Shown here: positions 52,630 through 61,333 of the stretch, one piece after another
How the letters are laid out: the number at the start of each line of letters is the position of its first letter
Numbering within the stretch: position 1 is the stretch's first letter
Assembly (NCBI RefSeq): GCF_002858745.1
Contig: NZ_PJRO01000009.1
Span: 62,001 to 126,000, forward strand
Direction of reading: 5' to 3'
DNA from: Mesorhizobium loti
GTDB taxonomy: Bacteria; Pseudomonadota; Alphaproteobacteria; Rhizobiales; Rhizobiaceae
Length of the DNA: 64,000 bases
Translations under genes and position numbers: made by a program
Notes under the pieces: model-generated
Seen by the model: only the letters and a program-made list of their open reading frames with translations
What the model was told of the DNA's origin: nothing
Databases searched by the model: none

Positions 52630-53157
52630 TCAAATCCAGTCTTGCAGCCATTTCAGGCCGAAAGCGCCGGGCGCGAGGATGCCGGCGGCCCAAAGCATCG
52701 CCGACGTAGCATTGGCAAGCTGGAAGGCGACAGGCGACATTTCGCAGATGCCGGCCACCAGTGGCATCGAGGCGCGCAGCGGCCCGGAGAAGCGGCCGAC
52801 GAACACACCGAGCGTGCCCCAGCGTTCGAAGAAGCGATGGCCGCGCTCGAGAAGGCCGGGGTTGCGCGACAACGGCCAATAGCGCACCACGTCATGCTTC
52901 AGTTTCTGGCCGATCCAGAACGAGAGCCAGTCGCCGAAGAAGGCGCCGATTGCTGCTGCCGCCCACAATGGCCAGAATGAAATCCCGCTCTCGCCGACCA
53001 GGAAGCCGATGCCGAGCAGGATGACGGTGGCCGGCACCAGCAGTGAGATGAAGGCCAGCGATTCACCGAAGGCAAGTGCCATCACGACAAGGAAGCCCCA
53101 GCCCTGATTGGCCCGGACAAAATCGACAGCAGTTTGGGTCAGTGCATGAAAATCCAT
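52630..53157 (-). CDS. DedA family membrane protein
   Basis: 175-residue DedA/SNARE-associated family protein with about four to five hydrophobic segments. It carries the conserved FGESLAFISLLVPATVILLGIGFL, GAFFGDWLSFWIGQKL and RFFERWGTLGVFVGRFSGPLRASMPLVAG, the last containing the key Arg and Gly residues. Some DedA proteins help recycle the lipid carrier undecaprenyl phosphate and maintain membrane potential. It converges on the ATPase gene with a 24-base gap and stands alone in its direction. Confidence 0.9.
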   Translation of the reverse strand: MDFHALTQTAVDFVRANQGWGFLVVMALAFGESLAFISLLVPATVILLGIGFLVGESGISFWPLWAAAAIGAFFGDWLSFWIGQKLKHDVVRYWPLSRNPGLLERGHRFFERWGTLGVFVGRFSGPLRASMPLVAGICEMSPVAFQLANATSAMLWAAGILAPGAFGLKWLQDWI

Positions 53158-53170
53158 GCCTGCCCCTAAC

Positions 53171-53270
53171 GCATCGGCCCGAAAATCGGAATCGATTTTC
53201 GGAAAGCACGATGCGCAGCTCAGAAGTGTTGGAGCGTCCTTTGCGCGTCCGAATGGACGCGCGGCACTCC
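53171..53270 (+). repeat. RIME-like repeat, family B, copy 2
   Basis: About 100 bases matching the reverse complement of 30,206-30,307, with CCGAAAATCGG...CGATTTTCGG arms, CGTCCTTTGCGC and GTCCGAATGGACGC. It lies between the dedA start and the hemN stop. Confidence 0.8.
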
Positions 53271-53325
53271 AGACGATGTCGCCGGCTTTGAAACCGGTTT
53301 CCGTGAGTGGGCAGGGCTCAGGCTG

Positions 53326-54690
53326 CTATACCGCCGCCGAGTGGCGGGCGGCGCCCGTCGCAAGATAGGTGTCGAAATGCGCCGCGATCGAGCGCACAAA
53401 AGGCTTCGCCTGTTCGGTGACGCTGAAGTCGCCGTCATGGATGACGAATCCGCTTGATGGATCGCCGGCGAGAATGTGCGCGGCGCGCAGGACAGGTTTT
53501 GCGTCCTCGCCAAACAGGGCCAGGAGGTCGGCGCGCGCGAAGGCGTAGTCACACATCAACCGTTCGATCACCCAGCCGCGCGCGCGATCCCGTTGGGTCA
53601 ATGCGATGCCGCGCACTGTTGCCAGTTCGCCCTTCTCGACCAGCTTCTGGTATTCGCCGGTCGCTGGCATGTTCTGGACATAACCTTGCGGCAGCCGGCC
53701 GATCGAGGAAGCGCCCAGCCCGATCAGCGCATCGGCGCCGTCGACCGTATAGCCCTGGAAATTGCGCTTCAGCGACCCATCCGCCAGCGCTCGTGCCATG
53801 CCGTCGTCCGGCCACGCGAAATGGTCCAGTCCGATCGCCACATAGCCGGCGCCGGCGATCATTTCCGCTGCCAGCTGCGATTGGGCAAGGCGCTCTGCAG
53901 CATCGGGCAGGGCAGCCTCATCGATCATCTTCTGGTGTTTCTTGAACCACGGCACATGCGCATAGCCAAACAGCGCAATGCGATCCGGGCGCAACGAGAG
54001 CACCTGTTCGACGGTGCGGGCCACGGTCGTGACCGTCTGGTAGGGCAGGCCATAAAGAACGTCGAGATTAACCGAGTCGACTTCACGCGCCCTGACGCTT
54101 TCGACCACCCGGCGGGTCTGTTCGAAACTCTGCTCCCGGTTGATCGCCTGCTGTACCGTTTCGTCGAAGTCCTGCACGCCCAGGCTGGCCCTGGTCATGC
54201 CGATCGCAGCCAGCGCATCGAAGCGCGCATCGTCCATGTCGTTGGGGTCGATTTCGACGCTGATTTCGGCGTCGGGATGGAATTGGAATGCCGCACGCAG
54301 CGCCGTGTCCACCAGGATCATGTCGTCCGGGTTGAGCAGCGTCGGCGAGCCGCCGCCAAAATGCAGTGCGCTGACTTCGCACTGACCATCGAGCAGGGCG
54401 CCAACCGTCCTGATTTCCCGCCGCAAGGCATCGACGTAGCGCCGGACCGGTCCATAGGAGAGCGTGTGTTTCGTGTGGCAGGCGCAGAACCAGCACAGCC
54501 GGTCGCAATAGGGAATGTGGGCATAAAGCGACAGCGTGCTGCCGGCAGGCAGCGCCGTCAGCCAGTCGCGATAGGTCTGCGTCGTGACACCCTGATGGAA
54601 ATGCGGTGCTGTCGGATAGCTGGTGTAGCGCGGCACTGGCGCCGAATAACGGTTGAGAAGAATGTCCTGCATGGCGACCTTCGAAATCAT
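53326..54690 (-). CDS. hemN: Oxygen-independent coproporphyrinogen III oxidase
   Basis: 454-residue radical SAM enzyme that makes protoporphyrinogen IX precursors without oxygen, needed for heme under low oxygen. The iron-sulfur motif is CDRLCWFC with Cys62, Cys66 and Cys69, followed by ALHFGGGSPTLLNP and VEIDPNDMDDARFDALAAIGM. The HemN C-terminal domain is complete. I chose the ATG at 54,688-54,690; TTG at 54,708 and ATG at 54,672 are alternatives. An FNR-like box 46 bases upstream would place the transcription start near 54,701 and rules against the TTG. Confidence 0.93.
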   Translation of the reverse strand: MISKVAMQDILLNRYSAPVPRYTSYPTAPHFHQGVTTQTYRDWLTALPAGSTLSLYAHIPYCDRLCWFCACHTKHTLSYGPVRRYVDALRREIRTVGALLDGQCEVSALHFGGGSPTLLNPDDMILVDTALRAAFQFHPDAEISVEIDPNDMDDARFDALAAIGMTRASLGVQDFDETVQQAINREQSFEQTRRVVESVRAREVDSVNLDVLYGLPYQTVTTVARTVEQVLSLRPDRIALFGYAHVPWFKKHQKMIDEAALPDAAERLAQSQLAAEMIAGAGYVAIGLDHFAWPDDGMARALADGSLKRNFQGYTVDGADALIGLGASSIGRLPQGYVQNMPATGEYQKLVEKGELATVRGIALTQRDRARGWVIERLMCDYAFARADLLALFGEDAKPVLRAAHILAGDPSSGFVIHDGDFSVTEQAKPFVRSIAAHFDTYLATGAARHSAAV

Positions 54691-54735
54691 CGATTTCTCT
54701 GACAGCAATCATGAACTGCACGCCGGGTTCAGCTC

Positions 54736-54749
54736 TTGATCCAGGTCAA
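54736..54749. promoter_or_regulatory. FNR/FixK-type box between hemN and fnrN
   Basis: TTGATCCAGGTCAA matches the TTGAT-N4-ATCAA consensus with one mismatch. It lies in the 145-base divergent region and is at a suitable distance from both hemN and fnrN, implying oxygen-responsive control and FnrN autoregulation. Confidence 0.75.
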
Positions 54750-54835
54750 TTCGCGCCGGAGACAAACTGACGCGGGATTTCCTGGGCGGGACCGGGTAGA
54801 AGGAAAGGGTTAAGCAACGCGGGGGCGCGAGCGGC

Positions 54836-55564
54836 ATGAACCTGCGACAGGATGTTCATACGGCGGGGATTCCGGTTCTCTGCCAGGCATGCGAGGCGCG
54901 CCATCGCGGCGTCTGCGGCGCGCTCGACTCTGATCAGTTGGTGGCGCTTGCCAAAAGCTCTTCCAAACAGACAATCGTGTCAGGCGCCGAGCTGGTCGGC
55001 GACATGGAAACGGTGGACCACTATTCCAATGTGCTCGCCGGAGTGGTGAAGCTCACCAAGACCTTGTCCGATGGACGCCAGCAGATCGTCGGCCTGCAAT
55101 TCGCTCCCGACTTCCTCGGCCGTCCTTTCAAGACCGAAAGCGCCGTCAATGCCGAGGCGGCGACCAATGTGTCGCTGTGCAGTTTTCCAAAGGCAGCCAT
55201 CGAGCGCATGCTGAAGCAGAGCCCCGAGCTCGAACACCGGCTGCTGCGCCAGACGCTGAAGGAACTCGACGAGGCGCGCGACTGGATGCTGACGCTTGGC
55301 CGCAAGACGGCGTCGGAGAAGGTCGCGAGCTTCCTGTTGCTGATCGCCAATCACATCGACCCGACGATGAACGAGGGCGAGGAGAAGGTGACCTTCGACC
55401 TGCCGCTGACGCGCGCCGACATCGCCGACTTCCTGGGGCTCACCATCGAGACGGTTTCGCGCCAATTGACCAAGCTGCGTGCCGATGGCGTCATCAGCAT
55501 CGAGAACAACCGCCATGTCACCGTGGCGCGGCGCGAAAGGCTGGAGGCCCGCGCCGGGCACTGA
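54836..55564 (+). CDS. fnrN: FnrN-type oxygen-sensing Crp/Fnr transcriptional regulator
   Basis: 242-residue FNR-family regulator. The iron-sulfur cluster cysteines are Cys16, Cys19 and Cys27 (CQACEARHRGVC), plus Cys115 in the cAMP-like domain, so it senses oxygen directly, unlike FixK. The C-terminal helix-turn-helix has the FNR recognition pattern ETVSRQLTKL, predicting binding to TTGAT-N4-ATCAA. Three such boxes lie nearby (54,736, 56,132 and 59,690). It is divergent from hemN and is the obvious local activator of cbb3 oxidase and heme genes under low oxygen. Confidence 0.93.
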   Translation: MNLRQDVHTAGIPVLCQACEARHRGVCGALDSDQLVALAKSSSKQTIVSGAELVGDMETVDHYSNVLAGVVKLTKTLSDGRQQIVGLQFAPDFLGRPFKTESAVNAEAATNVSLCSFPKAAIERMLKQSPELEHRLLRQTLKELDEARDWMLTLGRKTASEKVASFLLLIANHIDPTMNEGEEKVTFDLPLTRADIADFLGLTIETVSRQLTKLRADGVISIENNRHVTVARRERLEARAGH

Positions 55565-55585
55565 TGTGGTTGACGGCCTCTGGTT

Positions 55586-56044
55586 CTAGCCGAGGATAGC
55601 CGGCAGCACGTGCTCGCGCTCGAAGGCGATATGACGTCGCAGTGTTTCGAACAGCCCCCGCAGCATGAAGCCCATGGCTTCCGCATTCGTGATCGGTTCG
55701 CCATGGCCGACAGCCAGCAGGATTTCGGTGACCTCGTCGGCGAAGCTCTCGTCCTCGACGTGCTCGACACGCAGGCGGTGGATGGTCAGGTCGGCGTCAG
55801 GTGCCGCCGCCGCGAAAGCCGGAAAGATCACATCGTCCTCATAGGCGTGCGCCTGCCGTAGCAGCGGCACCAGCAGGCTGGCTATGCGCAGGCATTCGGC
55901 CCGGCACACACCATCCGGCAGGGCATCGGCTATCGCCTCGAGCGCTGCGCAGAGCGCGAGCTTGTTTTCATGAAGACGTTGCATGACCAGCGCCGGGTGT
56001 CTGGCTTCCTCCGTGCGCGGCGCCGGCGGCTCGCCGGCCACCAT
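55586..56044 (-). CDS. Hemerythrin-like HHE domain protein
   Basis: 152-residue four-helix protein of the hemerythrin/HHE type. Candidate iron ligands are His and Glu in MQRLHENKLALCAAL, RQAHAYEDDVIFPAF, IHRLRVEHVEDESFADE and LRRHIAFEREHVLPAIL. The pattern fits a diiron site that binds oxygen or nitric oxide. The ATG at 56,042-56,044 gives the natural domain start; a much longer frame upstream overlaps the ccoN promoter and is not protein-like. The FNR-like box at 56,132 serves both this gene and ccoN, so it is likely induced at low oxygen. Confidence 0.8.
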   Translation of the reverse strand: MVAGEPPAPRTEEARHPALVMQRLHENKLALCAALEAIADALPDGVCRAECLRIASLLVPLLRQAHAYEDDVIFPAFAAAAPDADLTIHRLRVEHVEDESFADEVTEILLAVGHGEPITNAEAMGFMLRGLFETLRRHIAFEREHVLPAILG

Positions 56045-56131
56045 GGTTCTCAACTGCCGTTCACCCCGCACAGGCCATCCTCCGCACCCTTGTCCAGCCG
56101 CCAAGACTGACAACCAGCGCCTCGCGGGGCT

Positions 56132-56145
56132 TTGACCTGGATCAA
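56132..56145. promoter_or_regulatory. FNR/FixK-type box between hemerythrin gene and ccoN
   Basis: TTGACCTGGATCAA matches TTGAT-N4-ATCAA with one mismatch. Its centre at about 56,138 predicts starts near 56,180 for ccoN and near 56,097 for the divergent hemerythrin gene, giving leaders of about 50 bases on each side. Confidence 0.78.
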
Positions 56146-56228
56146 GGCGGGCGCTCCCGCTTTGTCGGAAACGGAGGCAGGAAGACCGCATGGGGATGCG
56201 GTTTCGATGGTAGCCGAGGGATCGCTCG

Positions 56229-57839
56229 ATGAGATATGGAGCCGAAATTGCCTGGATGAGCCTGGCGACATTCCTGGCGTTGCTCGGCGCCGGCTTCGCT
56301 GCCGATGCTCCGTTCCGCGCGCATATGTGGGTGCTGTTCGCCGTACTGGCCATCGGCACCATCGTGCTCTTGCGCAATGTCAGTTTCGAGCCGGAACAGC
56401 CGGTGGATCAATCCGCCTACATGGACGGTCCCATTCGTTACGGTGCCATTGCTACCGTGTTCTGGGCGGTGGTCGGGCTGCTGGTCGGTGTCGTGATCGC
56501 GCTGCAGCTGGCCTTTCCCGACCTCAATCTGGAGCCCTGGTTCAATTTCGGCCGCATGCGGCCGTTGCACACCTCGGCGGTCATCTTCGCCTTTGGTGGC
56601 AACGCGCTGGTCGCGACCTCCTTCTATGTCGTGCAGCGCACCTGCCGCGCACGCCTCTTCGGCGGCAATCTCGCCTGGTACGTGTTCTGGGGCTACCAGC
56701 TTTTCATCGTCATGGCGGCCACCGGCTATCTGCTCGGCATTACCCAAAGCCGCGAATACGCCGAGCCGGAGTGGTACATCGACCTGTTCCTCACCGTCGT
56801 CTGGGTTGCCTATCTGGCGGTTTTCCTCGGCACGATCCTGAAGCGCAAGGAACCGCATATCTACGTCGCCAACTGGTTCTATTTGTCCTTCATCGTAACC
56901 ATCGCGATGCTGCACGTGGTCAACAACCTGGCGGTGCCGGCCTCGTTCGTCGGGTCGAAGAGCTATTCGCTGTTCTCCGGCGTGCAGGATGCGCTCACGC
57001 AATGGTGGTACGGCCACAACGCCGTCGGCTTCTTCCTCACCGCCGGCTTCCTCGGCATGATGTATTATTTCATTCCCAAGCAGGTGAACCGGCCGGTCTA
57101 TTCCTACCGTCTGTCGATCATCCACTTCTGGTCCCTGATCTTCATGTACATCTGGGCCGGACCGCATCACCTGCACTACACCGCGTTGCCAGACTGGGCG
57201 CAGACGCTGGGCATGGTGTTCTCGATCATGCTGTGGATGCCGTCCTGGGGCGGCATGATCAACGGCCTGATGACGCTATCCGGCGCCTGGGACAAGCTGC
57301 GTACCGACCCGATCGTCCGCATGATGGTGACGGCGGTGGCCTTCTACGGCATGGCCACTTTCGAGGGGCCGATGATGTCGATCAAGGCCGTCAATTCGCT
57401 GTCCCATTACACCGACTGGACCATCGGCCATGTCCATTCCGGGGCGCTCGGCTGGAACGGCCTGATCTCCTTCGGGGCGGTCTACTTCATGGTGCCGCGC
57501 CTGTGGAACCGCGAGCGCCTCTATTCGGTGCGCATGGTCAACTGGCACTTCTGGCTGGCGACGCTCGGCATCGTGATCTACGCCGCGTCGATGTGGGTCT
57601 CGGGCGTCATGCAGGGCCTGATGTGGCGCGAATACGACGAGCAGGGCTTCCTGGTCTATTCCTTCGCCGAGTCCGTCGCCGCCATGCACCCCTACTACGT
57701 CATGCGCGCTCTCGGCGGTGCGCTCTACCTTTCCGGCGTTGTGATCATGGCCTGGAACATCTTCATGACTATCCGCGGCCACCAGCGCGAGGAAGTTCCG
57801 ACCACCGGCACCACGCCCGCGCTGCAGCCGGCCGAATAG
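56229..57839 (+). CDS. ccoN: Cytochrome c oxidase cbb3-type subunit I
   Basis: 536-residue catalytic subunit FixN/CcoN of the high-affinity cbb3 oxidase. About 12 or more membrane helices are visible. Heme and copper ligands lie in WFNFGRMRPLHTSAVIFAFGG, TQWWYGHNAVGFFLT and IWAGPHHLHYTALPDWAQ; DWTIGHVHSGALGWNG near the C-terminus adds the heme ligands. It reduces oxygen to water and pumps protons at very low oxygen. Length is typical of FixN. Ten bases separate it from ccoO. An FNR-like box lies 90 bases upstream. Confidence 0.97.
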   Translation: MRYGAEIAWMSLATFLALLGAGFAADAPFRAHMWVLFAVLAIGTIVLLRNVSFEPEQPVDQSAYMDGPIRYGAIATVFWAVVGLLVGVVIALQLAFPDLNLEPWFNFGRMRPLHTSAVIFAFGGNALVATSFYVVQRTCRARLFGGNLAWYVFWGYQLFIVMAATGYLLGITQSREYAEPEWYIDLFLTVVWVAYLAVFLGTILKRKEPHIYVANWFYLSFIVTIAMLHVVNNLAVPASFVGSKSYSLFSGVQDALTQWWYGHNAVGFFLTAGFLGMMYYFIPKQVNRPVYSYRLSIIHFWSLIFMYIWAGPHHLHYTALPDWAQTLGMVFSIMLWMPSWGGMINGLMTLSGAWDKLRTDPIVRMMVTAVAFYGMATFEGPMMSIKAVNSLSHYTDWTIGHVHSGALGWNGLISFGAVYFMVPRLWNRERLYSVRMVNWHFWLATLGIVIYAASMWVSGVMQGLMWREYDEQGFLVYSFAESVAAMHPYYVMRALGGALYLSGVVIMAWNIFMTIRGHQREEVPTTGTTPALQPAE

Positions 57840-57849
57840 GAGTTCTCAC

Positions 57850-58581
57850 ATGGCTTTGATGGACAAACACGCGCTCATCGAGCGCAATGCGACGCTGCTG
57901 CTCGTCGGCTCGTTCCTGGTCGTCACCATCGGCGGCATCGTCGAGATCGCACCGCTGTTCTATCTCGAGAACACCATCGAGAAGGTGGAAGGTATGCGGC
58001 CCTATTCGCCGCTGGAACTGGCAGGGCGCAACATCTATATCCGCGAAGGCTGCTACCTTTGCCACAGCCAGATGATCCGTCCTTTCCGCGACGAGGTCGA
58101 ACGCTATGGCCACTACAGCCTGGCGGCGGAGTCCATGTATGACCATCCCTTCCAGTGGGGGTCGAAACGTACTGGCCCCGACCTTGCCCGTGTCGGCGAC
58201 CGCTATTCCAATGAATGGCATGTCCAGCATCTCAGCGACCCGCGCTCGGTGGTGCCGGAATCGATCATGCCGCGCTACGCCTTCCTGAAGAACGTGCCGC
58301 TGTCGCCGAAAGGCTTTTCCACGCAGCTCGTCGCCAATGTCGATGTCGGTGTCCCCTATACGCAGGAGATGATCGACAACGCGGACATCGATCTAGCGGC
58401 CCAGGCCAATCCCAGCGCCGACACCTCTGCTCTCACCAAGCGCTATCCCAAGGCCAAAATCGGCGACTTCGACGGCAATCCGCAGCAAGTGACCGAGATG
58501 GATGCGCTGGTCGCCTATCTGCAGATGCTCGGCACGCTGGTCGATTTCTCGACCTATGACGAAGCCGGCGGTTATCGCTGA
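57850..58581 (+). CDS. ccoO: Cytochrome c oxidase cbb3-type subunit II (mono-heme cytochrome c)
   Basis: 243-residue CcoO/FixO. One N-terminal membrane anchor (NATLLLVGSFLVVTIGGIVEI) is followed by the periplasmic heme c domain with CYLCH in YIREGCYLCHSQMIRPF, and the axial Met in SIMPRYAFL. It passes electrons from CcoP to CcoN. It is 13 bases before ccoQ. Confidence 0.97.
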   Translation: MALMDKHALIERNATLLLVGSFLVVTIGGIVEIAPLFYLENTIEKVEGMRPYSPLELAGRNIYIREGCYLCHSQMIRPFRDEVERYGHYSLAAESMYDHPFQWGSKRTGPDLARVGDRYSNEWHVQHLSDPRSVVPESIMPRYAFLKNVPLSPKGFSTQLVANVDVGVPYTQEMIDNADIDLAAQANPSADTSALTKRYPKAKIGDFDGNPQQVTEMDALVAYLQMLGTLVDFSTYDEAGGYR

Positions 58582-58593
58582 GGGAGGCGCGTT

Positions 58594-58752
58594 ATGGAAA
58601 CCTACACTGCCATGCGCCACTTCGCCGACAGCTGGGGGCTGCTCGGCATGACCGTCTTCTTTGTCGGCGTGGTGCTCTTCACCCTTCGCCCCGGCAGCAA
58701 GAAGCACGCCGACGCGGCATCCAGGATCCCGTTCGAGGACGACAAGCCATGA
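58594..58752 (+). CDS. ccoQ: Cytochrome c oxidase cbb3-type subunit CcoQ
   Basis: 52-residue CcoQ/FixQ, the small one-helix subunit that stabilises the oxidase. The helix is LLGMTVFFVGVVLFTLRP, followed by a polar tail with KKHADAASRIPFEDD, the usual FixQ ending. An AGGGAGG site lies 7 bases before the ATG. Its stop overlaps the ccoP ATG (ATGA). Confidence 0.95.
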   Translation: METYTAMRHFADSWGLLGMTVFFVGVVLFTLRPGSKKHADAASRIPFEDDKP

Positions 58753-59612
58753 CCGAAAAACACATCGATGAGATTTCCGGCGTCTCGACCACCGGCCATG
58801 AGTGGGACGGCATCCGCGAACTCGACAATCCAATGCCGCGCTGGTGGCTATGGACATTCTACGCAACAGTCCTCTGGGCGATCGGCTACACCGTCGCCTA
58901 TCCGGCCTGGCCGCTTTTGACGTCGGCCACCAAAGGCGTGCTCGACTATTCGAGCAGGGGCGAGGTCAAGCAGGAGTTGGCTGCCGCCAGCGCCGCCCAG
59001 GAAAAGTACATCGCTGCGATCAAGGCAAAGTCGGTGGATGAGATCGAGGCTGACGGCAGCCTGCGCGATTTCGCCACCGCTGCGGGGGCGGCGACCTTCC
59101 GCGTGAACTGCGTGCAGTGCCATGGTTCGGGCGCGCAAGGGTCGCCGGGCTTTCCCAACCTCAACGACGATGAATGGTTGTGGGGCGGTTCGGCCGACCA
59201 GATCTACAAGACGGTCACCCACGGCATTCGCTTCGCCGACGATGCGGACACCCGAACCTCGGAGATGCCGGCCTTCGCCGAAATGCTCAGCGCCGTCCAG
59301 ATCGGCGATGTCAGCGCCTATGTGGCGAGCCTGTCGGGGTCGGTCAGCGATCCCGCGAAAGTGGAGCCCGGCGCCAAGATCTATGCCGACAACTGCGCCG
59401 CCTGCCACGGCGCCAATGCCAAGGGCAATCGCGAGCTCGGCGCGCCGGACCTGACCGATGCAATCTGGCTCTACGGCTCCGGCGAGCGGGCTATAGCCCA
59501 GCAGGTGAGGGCGCCGAAAAACGGTGTCATGCCTGCCTGGGGCGCCCGCCTGGGCGATGTCAAGGTCAAGGAGCTGGCCGTCTATGTGCATTCGCTGGGG
59601 GGAGGGGAATAG
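58749..59612 (+). CDS. ccoP: Cytochrome c oxidase cbb3-type subunit III (di-heme cytochrome c)
   Basis: 287-residue CcoP/FixP. An N-terminal anchor (MPRWWLWTFYATVLWAIGYTVAY) precedes two cytochrome c domains with CVQCH and CAACH heme sites and axial Met residues in SEMPAFAEML and NGVMPAWG. It accepts electrons from cytochrome c. It is the last gene of ccoNOQP; an FNR-like box 78 bases later begins the next operon. Confidence 0.97.
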   Translation: MTEKHIDEISGVSTTGHEWDGIRELDNPMPRWWLWTFYATVLWAIGYTVAYPAWPLLTSATKGVLDYSSRGEVKQELAAASAAQEKYIAAIKAKSVDEIEADGSLRDFATAAGAATFRVNCVQCHGSGAQGSPGFPNLNDDEWLWGGSADQIYKTVTHGIRFADDADTRTSEMPAFAEMLSAVQIGDVSAYVASLSGSVSDPAKVEPGAKIYADNCAACHGANAKGNRELGAPDLTDAIWLYGSGERAIAQQVRAPKNGVMPAWGARLGDVKVKELAVYVHSLGGGE

Positions 59613-59689
59613 GGTCCGCCTACATCTGTTCCCCTGGGGCCCAGCGACGGGACCCGTCGAGAGGCGGGTCCCGACAGCACATCGAGCGC

Positions 59690-59703
59690 TTGATCTCGGT
59701 CAA
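59690..59703 (+). promoter_or_regulatory. FNR/FixK-type box upstream of ccoG
   Basis: TTGATCTCGGTCAA matches TTGAT-N4-ATCAA with one mismatch. The centre at about 59,696 places a transcription start near 59,738, about 36 bases before ccoG. Confidence 0.75.
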
Positions 59704-59773
59704 GGCAAGCCCGCGCTGGCAGGCGCATCGAAGGTGAGAAGTGCGGGCAAGGCGAGAAGCGTGGGAATGCGTT

Positions 59774-61333
59774 ATGCTTGATGTTGGAGAGGTCGAGAGG
59801 CTGGAAGCGGAGGCGGTCAATTCCGCCAAAATCCGCCAGCCCCTCTATGCGGCGCGCAAGAAGATCTTTCCCAAGCGCGCCTCCGGACAGTTCCGCCGCT
59901 TCAAGTGGATCGTCATGGCGATCACACTGGGCATCTACTACCTGACGCCATGGCTGCGCTGGGATCGCGGTCCCTATGCACCCGACCAGGCCGTGCTGGT
60001 CGACCTCGCCAACCGCCGCTTCTATTTCTTCTTCATCGAAATCTGGCCGCAGGAGTTCTTCTTCGTCGCAGGCCTGCTGGTGATGGCGGGCATCGGCCTG
60101 TTCCTGATCACCTCGACGGTGGGCCGCGCCTGGTGCGGCTATACCTGCCCGCAGACCGTCTGGGTCGATCTTTTCCTGGTGGTCGAGCGCGCCATCGAGG
60201 GAGACCGCAATGCCCGCATCAAGCTGGACGGGGCTCCCTGGTCAGTTAGCAAGATGGTCAAGCGCGTGACCAAGCACACGGTCTGGCTGCTCATCGCGGT
60301 TGCGACCGGCGGCGCCTGGATCTTCTATTTCGCCGATGCGCCGACATTGCTCGGCGAGGTGCTGACCGGCCAGGCCGCCGCCGTTGCCTATATGACCATC
60401 GCCGTGCTGACCGCCACGACCTACATCTTCGGCGGGCTGATGCGGGAGCAGGTCTGCACCTACATGTGCCCGTGGCCGCGCATCCAGGCAGCGATGCTCG
60501 ACGAGAATTCGCTCACCGTCACCTACAATGACTGGCGCGGCGAACCGCGCTCGCGTCATGCCAAGAAAGCGGCTGCAGCCGGCGAGAGTGTCGGCGACTG
60601 CGTCGACTGCAACGCCTGCGTCGCCGTCTGCCCGATGGGCATCGATATCCGCGACGGCCAGCAGCTCGAATGCATCACCTGCGCACTCTGCATCGACGCC
60701 TGCGACAGCGTCATGGACAAGATCGGCAGGGAGCGTGGCCTGATCGCCTATGCGACGCTGAACGACTACAACGCCAACATGGCGCTCGCCACCGGCGACG
60801 GCGCGCATGCGATCGAACCGGCCCTGGTCAGGCAGCCAGGCGGCCGCCTCGTGGAAAAGGTCGCCCAGTTCCACCTCGGCAAGATCTTCAGGCCGCGTAC
60901 CTTCATCTATACGGCGGTTTGGGCGCTGATCGGTCTGGCCATGCTCTATGCCCTGCTGACGCGTGAGCGGCTGCAGCTCAACGTGCTGCACGATCGCAAT
61001 CCGCAGTTCGTGGTGTTGTCGGATGGCGCCATCCGCAACGGCTACACCGTCAAGCTGCTCAACATGATCCCCGAACCGCGCACGATCCGGATCACCCTCG
61101 TGGGTCTGCAGGGGGGCGCCATGAGCGCAGTCGGCGCGGAGCAGATGGAAGGCGAAACGCTCGCCGTCGACGTCGAGCCGGACCGACTGAAGTCGCTCAA
61201 GATCTATGTGCGGCAGCCGCGTGATCGGGTGCAGCCCGGCGGCACGACCTTCCGCTTTGTCGCCAGGGATGCGGCAGGCACCGAGACCGCCAGCTATGAC
61301 GCCAACTTCATTGCTCCGGAGGCATCGAGATGA
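59774..61333 (+). CDS. ccoG: Cytochrome c oxidase accessory protein CcoG (FixG)
   Basis: 519-residue FixG/CcoG, a membrane ferredoxin-like protein involved in copper handling for cbb3 assembly. It has about five membrane segments, cysteine motifs GYTCPQTVW and CTYMCPWPRIQ, and two 4Fe-4S motifs: CVDCNACVAVCPMGIDIR and CITCALCIDACD. A C-terminal Ig-like domain completes it. I chose the ATG at 59,774 (MLDVGEVE) since it lies at the expected distance from the FNR box; an upstream ATG at 59,741 is too close to that start. Its stop overlaps ccoH (ATGA). Confidence 0.95.
   Translation: MLDVGEVERLEAEAVNSAKIRQPLYAARKKIFPKRASGQFRRFKWIVMAITLGIYYLTPWLRWDRGPYAPDQAVLVDLANRRFYFFFIEIWPQEFFFVAGLLVMAGIGLFLITSTVGRAWCGYTCPQTVWVDLFLVVERAIEGDRNARIKLDGAPWSVSKMVKRVTKHTVWLLIAVATGGAWIFYFADAPTLLGEVLTGQAAAVAYMTIAVLTATTYIFGGLMREQVCTYMCPWPRIQAAMLDENSLTVTYNDWRGEPRSRHAKKAAAAGESVGDCVDCNACVAVCPMGIDIRDGQQLECITCALCIDACDSVMDKIGRERGLIAYATLNDYNANMALATGDGAHAIEPALVRQPGGRLVEKVAQFHLGKIFRPRTFIYTAVWALIGLAMLYALLTRERLQLNVLHDRNPQFVVLSDGAIRNGYTVKLLNMIPEPRTIRITLVGLQGGAMSAVGAEQMEGETLAVDVEPDRLKSLKIYVRQPRDRVQPGGTTFRFVARDAAGTETASYDANFIAPEASR

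Noticed and set aside
56132..57859. 575-codon open frame overlapping ccoN in another frame
   Set aside because: ccoN with its heme ligands is unambiguous; this frame is a high-GC shadow and starts at the FNR box.
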